Part shown: positions 53,729-57,765 of the stretch, piece after piece
How positions within the stretch are numbered: the first letter of the stretch is position 1
Layout of the letters: each line of letters opens with the position of its first letter
DNA from: Planctomycetota bacterium
GTDB taxonomy: Bacteria > Planctomycetota > Planctomycetia > Pirellulales > Pirellulaceae
Assembly (NCBI GenBank): GCA_963204965.1
Contig: CAUJKA010000164.1
Span: 1 to 57,765, forward strand
Direction of reading: 5' to 3'
DNA: 57,765 nt
Notes under the pieces: generated by a model
What the model saw: the letters and a program-made list of their open reading frames with translations, nothing else
What the model was told of the DNA's origin: nothing
Databases searched by the model: none
Translations under genes and position numbers: made by a program

Positions 53729-54467
53729 CGTTGGCTGGTTGCGGTGGCGGCAGCTCTTCGGCTTTCTTCGAATCAGCGTTCTCTAAGATGGACTGTGTGC
53801 CTGGAGCTACCGAATCATTTGACGCTGGTACGGGCGCAAGTGCAGGTTGCGAGTTACCCGATAGGATCGTAGCAGGTTGATTGGCCTGTGGACCGGCCAC
53901 TGGTGATTGAGCCGCATAGGGTTGCCCAGCTAGTGTCGGTCCAGGCTGTCCGGCAACTCCAGTTTGACCACCCGTTGGCTGACCAACGGAAACGACGATC
54001 GCGCCGTCGGGCAGGACCATTCCAGGTCGAAGGTCATTGGACCCTTGGGCTGAGTTAGATTGAACCGTGGCGGTAGCTTGCGGTGCTTGTGTCGGCGGAT
54101 ACTGCGACGGTGGATATTGTGAGGATCGAACAGTTGGAAGGGGTTGCACGACAGCAACACGAGCCGCAGAGTAGGGCCCCGGTACTACTGACGGAACCAA
54201 GACGGGCACTGCTACCACGGTCGTTGATCGAGCGTAGCCGTATCCGGGACGAGGCGTTGCTACAATCGCAGGTCCTACCGGACCGACTCCAGGAACGCGG
54301 ACATAACCAGGTCCAGGGAAGACACCTGGCATGGGAATCGGTGGCATCATCGGAGGCATTGGGGGCCGAAATCCGCCAGGTCCCCGACCAAACGGACCTT
54401 GAGCCTGCACAGAGCTTCCCTGGGTTATCAAACTAAGCAACAGAAAACTGGCAATCAGAGCACGCAT
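53691..54467 (-). CDS. Secreted Pro/Gly/Gln-rich protein
   Basis: The preferred start (54467) gives 258 residues. The frame opens at 54488, but 'AAGGAGTGGATT' places a GGAG before this ATG. A signal peptide is present ('RALIASFLLLSLITQGSSVQAQ'), followed by a very Pro/Gly-rich N-part ('GFRPPMPPMMPPIPMPGV'), a repeated 'QYPPSQYPPTQAPQ' stretch and a Gln/Pro/Ala-rich tail. Such proteins are common planctomycete surface or envelope proteins of unknown role. It overlaps the GspE-like gene by 38 bases. Confidence 0.7.
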   Translation of the reverse strand: MRALIASFLLLSLITQGSSVQAQGPFGRGPGGFRPPMPPMMPPIPMPGVFPGPGYVRVPGVGPVGPAIVATPRPGYGYARSTTVVAVPVLVPSVVPGPYSAARVAVVQPLPTVRSSQYPPSQYPPTQAPQATATVQSNSAQGSNDLRPGMVLPDGAIVVSVGQPTGGQTGVAGQPGPTLAGQPYAAQSPVAGPQANQPATILSGNSQPALAPVPASNDSVAPGTQSILENADSKKAEELPPPQPANGDSATNSKSRKF

Positions 54468-54715
54468 AATCCACTCCTTCGCAATCATATTGGCGATCTA
54501 GGCTCGGCGACACTGGTTTCTATCGTAGTATCTAGGGGTGTAAAGGCAAATCCCTGCAAGGGGCTCGGGCGTTGAACCTTGTGGAATTGTTCCAGCGTAC
54601 GTAAAATAGGACTCCCTTGGCGGTAAGTATCACACCTATGGAATGGCATGCCCCGGCGACAGTGTCTGGCCGAAAAGTTGCAGCCTTCCTAAATGTTCAC
54701 AATTGGGGATTAACA

Positions 54716-55237
54716 ATGCGTCGATTTAGTCTATTGGTTTTGGCTTTGAGTGTTTCATTTGTTGGTTGTAAGCCTCCTGCAGAAGATGTTAAGGCAGTAC
54801 CAAAGGCCAAGCCCAAGAGCAGTGTCGTAACAGAAGACGCCGGAGCAACTGCACCGGCCGCAGCACCTGCCGCCGATGACAAGAAGGCTCCTGCTGAAGG
54901 CACAGCTCCTTCAGAACCAGCCGCTCCAACAACACCACCTGAAGGCACCGATCCAAAGGCATCGACTGATGGTGGTGCTGCAGTTCGCTTCGTGGCAGAC
55001 AAGAAGCTTGAAGTGCCTGCGATGATGTGCCCCTACGGATGCTATCCAACAGTCGAGAAGGCTTTGGCTAATGTACCGGGCGTAAAGGGTGTTCAACTGG
55101 CTAAGCAACCTGAAGGAACTCCTGAAGGCGAGATCGCTTTGAAGGTTGTTGAACTGCAGCTGAGCGAAGGCTTCGATCTGAACGCTGCAATTGCCGCATT
55201 GAAGAAGGCCAGCTTTGACGCTAGCGAAGCTAACTAA
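54716..55237 (+). CDS. Lipoprotein with HMA-like domain bearing CxxxC
   Basis: The chosen start (54716) gives 173 residues; the frame opens at 54617, but the lipoprotein signal 'MRRFSLLVLALSVSFVGC' (acylated Cys18) begins here. A Pro/Ala/Lys-rich linker of about 75 residues follows. The C-terminal domain resembles the heavy-metal-associated (HMA) fold: 'KLEVPAMMCPYGCYPTVEKALANVPGVKGVQL'. HMA domains normally have MxCxxC for copper; here the pair is separated by three residues (MMCPYGC), which would change metal choice or give a redox Cys pair. It is probably an envelope-anchored metal-binding protein. A strong terminator follows. Confidence 0.75.
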   Translation: MRRFSLLVLALSVSFVGCKPPAEDVKAVPKAKPKSSVVTEDAGATAPAAAPAADDKKAPAEGTAPSEPAAPTTPPEGTDPKASTDGGAAVRFVADKKLEVPAMMCPYGCYPTVEKALANVPGVKGVQLAKQPEGTPEGEIALKVVELQLSEGFDLNAAIAALKKASFDASEAN

Positions 55238-55266
55238 GCTCGGCTTAGAAGTTCACTGAATCCATG

Positions 55267-55297
55267 AAAAACGGCACGCATCAGCGTGCCGTTTTTT
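55267..55297. terminator. Strong Rho-independent terminator, possibly bidirectional
   Basis: AAAAACGGCACGC (55267-55279) pairs with GCGTGCCGTTTTT (55284-55296) with an ATCA loop, and the T-run continues to 55297. The left arm begins with an A-run, so it could also terminate the convergent DUF1573-like gene. Confidence 0.9.
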
Positions 55298-55338
55298 CAT
55301 TGGACTACCAATCGTAGCCGCTCTGAATTTGTTTTGGC

Positions 55339-56451
55339 CTAATCTTTGTGCAAACGCATTGGAACCCAAAGTGATTCGCCGCCGGCTTCGAACAGCACCG
55401 ACAACTTCCCATCTGAGTTGGCTGCGATCTCCTGGGGGAGTGTCACTTCAGCATCGACACCTGTGGGGCTGATTGGCCTTAGAATTGCATCAAGTTCGAT
55501 GTTCGACTCGGAGCTATCCGATGGATCCAAGATCTTGCCTTTGAGCGTAACGTTGTAGTTCTCTCGAACCCGTTCTGGCAACCCTGGCATTTGTACGGTG
55601 GCGCGACCGCGAATCGAGCCATCTTTACGCTGTCGCAAGACAATCTCAGACGGCAGTGACTTTGGCTTGCTAGACTTAATCACTCGTATAGGTACATTGC
55701 CTAAGAACTTGTAGGGAACATCACGGATTTCCAAAGAGGCTGATTGCTCAAAATCTTCGTTGCTAATCACAAGGTCAAAGTAAGCAGTTGCCTTGGACTC
55801 AGAGGTAGGAACAAATCGCCAACCTGCAAATTCGCTGGAGTTAACACGAAAGAGTAACTTTCGGAAATCGATCTCAGGAAAGTTAAGCGTTGCCTTGGTT
55901 TCGAAAGTGTAGTGTCCGGCTTTGCCGACATTAAACTCACTCTTCTCTAAGGTCACTAATTCTTGTGTCGAGCCTTGGATCGTGACAATAAAGCGAGAGC
56001 GACTAGCCGGATCTTCAAGGACGAATCGGTTTTCGAAAGGTCCCTGCTTTCTTGGCGACTTCAAGCTGAACCTAAACGGTGTAGCAGTGCCAGGCTTCAA
56101 GTTTAGCCCTTTTGAAATCGCTTCCAGACTTGAATCCGATGGCTTTAGCGAATGGAATCTCAGGTCCTGCTTCGATTTTGAAGTGATGTTTAGCTCAACC
56201 AAATAATCACTCCCGCTGACGATCCGACCGAGATCAACAACCAAGCCGTTTTGGATGTCAGCGAGATCGTGGTCGGAAGTTGCGTCGGGCTTTTGAGTCA
56301 GCCTAGAATCTACTGATGGATTAGAGGTTGGTCCCTGCAACGATGAACCAAATGGGTCTGAGTTCTGAGCGAGTACAAACTCGATTGGGGAGAAAAGCAG
56401 AAATGCGCAAAAGGCAGCGCATGAGATCCTCAGCTTGAAGAGAGAGCGCAT
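55339..56451 (-). CDS. Secreted DUF1573-like (Ig-like) protein
   Basis: The preferred start (56451) gives 370 residues. The frame opens at 56562, but 'MRSLFKLRISCAAFCAFLLFSPIEFVLAQ' is a clear signal peptide beginning here. The mature protein has repeated beta-sandwich-like segments ('NGLVVDLGRIVSGSDYLVELNITSKSKQDLRFHSLKPSDSSL', 'FNVGKAGHYTFETKATLNF', 'ASLEIRDVPYKFLGNVPIRV') like DUF1573/MSP-type domains, which occur in many planctomycete secreted proteins. Its function is unknown. Confidence 0.75.
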   Translation of the reverse strand: MRSLFKLRISCAAFCAFLLFSPIEFVLAQNSDPFGSSLQGPTSNPSVDSRLTQKPDATSDHDLADIQNGLVVDLGRIVSGSDYLVELNITSKSKQDLRFHSLKPSDSSLEAISKGLNLKPGTATPFRFSLKSPRKQGPFENRFVLEDPASRSRFIVTIQGSTQELVTLEKSEFNVGKAGHYTFETKATLNFPEIDFRKLLFRVNSSEFAGWRFVPTSESKATAYFDLVISNEDFEQSASLEIRDVPYKFLGNVPIRVIKSSKPKSLPSEIVLRQRKDGSIRGRATVQMPGLPERVRENYNVTLKGKILDPSDSSESNIELDAILRPISPTGVDAEVTLPQEIAANSDGKLSVLFEAGGESLWVPMRLHKD

Positions 56452-56810
56452 AGCGAAGCATCCTGACGGTAGTTGAGATTTTTGTTGTGCGGGCAAGAGG
56501 CAACGATTGATTCGTAACCAATAACACAATTGGTTTATAAGGGACCCGTTATCAGGTTGCAAGAAAATTCACCCAAAAACGCAGGCGATCACGCACGTTG
56601 CAAGTCCCCTGGGAAGTTCCTTGCTCGGTCGCGAATTCTTCGGATCGAAGGGACGCGGCAACTTGCAAGGGCTCAGAATGCGTTCTTCGTGCAACAAATC
56701 TACTTTGAGCATTGCTACAATGCCTATCGCCTTGAATCGAAGTATCGTTAAGGCATGTGGCTGAATATCAATAACGCTCGGTTATTCTCAAGCACACACC
56801 AAGGTGATCA
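56452..56810. other. Divergent intergenic region, 359 bp
   Basis: The gap lies between the DUF1573-like gene (minus) and the edge gene (plus). One inverted repeat is visible (TTGCAAGT at 56598-56605 with ACTTGCAA at 56661-56668, arms 8 bp). I see no firm promoter pair. Short frames here have no features. Confidence 0.45.
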
Positions 56811-57765
56811 ATGATGCGATTGCTAAAGAAACTATGCCTGTATGGGCTGATTAATGTGTTGGTATTTGGGGCTGGATTGTCGAGTTCTGCATTGAGCCAG
56901 ACTGCGTCCAACCTGAAGTCGGATCTGAGTTACATTCCATCCAGTACTCTCTTTGCTATCAGCCTAAATCCTGCTGAATTATCAGCAAAGAAAGAATCGA
57001 AGCCGTTGATAGAATTGCTGAATTCCTTCATGGGAGGAGCCATGCAAGGTGTTAAGCCAGAACAGCTTGGCAATGTAGTCTTCATGACTCTACCCTCTAG
57101 CCAACGAGGACAATCGAATGTCGTCATTCGCTTAACGCCGACTAATGCGGCGGATGTTGATTCGATTCAAAATCTAGCGACGAAGGCAAATCTTCAAGTT
57201 GTTCAGCCCGATCCAAAGACGCTTTTGATCAGTCCGTCAGAAGTAGCCTTAAATCACTGCCAACTTGTGGGAGTCAGTGGAGCGAAGAGCAGTTCGTGGG
57301 CAGAGGTATGGAATGCAGGCGCAGCCCGTGATGTAGTGTTTATGGCGGCACCTAGCCTCGCTATGGCGGTAAGCATGGAAGCAAATCAAATTGTTCAAGG
57401 CTTGATGGAAGGAGAGCCAAGAAGACTTGTTCGTGCTAGTTCGATTGAGTACTGCGAGTGGATCGTTGGGACTGTTGCTGTGCAGGAAGAGATTCAAGTT
57501 ATGGTCTTAGCGCAGACTGTGAACGGCAAGCACGCCGAGTCTCTTGTTGGTGATTCTCGAGTCCTATTGTCAAAGCTACGGGGGGTAGTTTTTCAGGGCC
57601 AAGATTCCTTGCTGGTTGACTCGGAGGCCGTCAAGAATCCCATGGTTAAGTATCTCAATGAATTGGAGTCGATGCTTGAAGGTACCAAAATCGTTCAAAG
57701 CAATTCTCAGGTTCGCCTTTCGATGACTTCCAAGAATGGACTTACTGCGCGATTGGCGAGTATGT
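56811..57765 (+). CDS. Secreted protein, 3' end outside window
   Basis: The frame starts at ATGATG (56811 or 56814) and stays open to the right edge, giving about 318 visible residues. A signal peptide is present ('MRLLKKLCLYGLINVLVFGAGLSSSALSQ'). The visible mature part ('SDLSYIPSSTLFAISLNPAELSAKKES', 'PEQLGNVVFMTLPSSQRGQSNVVIRLTP', 'AAPSLAMAVSMEANQIVQGLMEG') resembles the large family of planctomycete exported proteins that begin with a 'YIPSDT/A..A' motif and precede a DUF1559-like or unknown C-domain. No enzyme motif is seen. Confidence 0.75.
   Translation, partial: MMRLLKKLCLYGLINVLVFGAGLSSSALSQTASNLKSDLSYIPSSTLFAISLNPAELSAKKESKPLIELLNSFMGGAMQGVKPEQLGNVVFMTLPSSQRGQSNVVIRLTPTNAADVDSIQNLATKANLQVVQPDPKTLLISPSEVALNHCQLVGVSGAKSSSWAEVWNAGAARDVVFMAAPSLAMAVSMEANQIVQGLMEGEPRRLVRASSIEYCEWIVGTVAVQEEIQVMVLAQTVNGKHAESLVGDSRVLLSKLRGVVFQGQDSLLVDSEAVKNPMVKYLNELESMLEGTKIVQSNSQVRLSMTSKNGLTARLASM

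Overview
The window looks like a chromosome segment of a planctomycete, most likely of the Pirellulales/Rhodopirellula type. The reasons are the mix of families: a secreted type I sulfatase, a very large Ser/Thr kinase, a ThuA-like protein, small proteins with an N-terminal 'FSLR/FSIKRLL' membrane anchor, zinc-ribbon membrane proteins with Pro/Ser linkers, and a DUF1573-like secreted protein. Moderate GC, long intergenic gaps, weak Shine-Dalgarno sequences and repeated hairpin-rich intergenic elements agree with this. No lineage marker such as rRNA was seen, so the assignment is by gene content only. No tRNA, rRNA, CRISPR array, transposase or phage gene was found.

Layout. 1-6.7 kb: end of a ThuA-like gene, a giant kinase with a cyclase-like C-terminus, a secreted YCII protein, a 246-bp tandem intergenic repeat and an SMP-30-type propeller. 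7.1-10 kb: a tight three-gene cassette of two unrecognised proteins and an ATP-dependent DNA ligase-like enzyme. 10-31 kb: mostly housekeeping and scattered genes: GMC oxidoreductase, HDOD protein, zinc-ribbon membrane protein, RuvX, anti-sigma-like protein, YhaM-like nuclease, HrpA helicase, class III aminotransferase, DUF2079 membrane protein, quinone reductase-like enzyme, leucyl aminopeptidase and an orphan haem-type ABC ATPase.

31.2-42.5 kb is the most striking region: an inorganic-carbon island all on the minus strand. It reads dabA - dabB - a third NuoM-like membrane subunit (each overlapping the next by 4 nt) - a SulP transporter fused to a carbonic-anhydrase-like domain whose zinc site is broken - a 667-bp gap - a second SulP fused to an intact beta-carbonic anhydrase. 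Together these could capture CO2/bicarbonate by two mechanisms: a DAB complex driven by an ion gradient, and SulP anion transport coupled to CO2/HCO3- interconversion. An Na+/solute symporter gene lies divergently upstream.

43-57.8 kb: an SSS symporter, a convergent junction filled with hairpins and a 24-bp inverted repeat, a secreted esterase and sulfatase pair, a small group of hydrolase/lipoprotein/membrane-protein genes, a blue-copper-like secreted protein with a strong terminator, an RlaP-like nucleotidyltransferase, a short GspE-like ATPase with a Pro/Gly-rich secreted partner, an HMA-like lipoprotein with a strong terminator, a DUF1573-like protein, and a secreted protein cut by the right edge.
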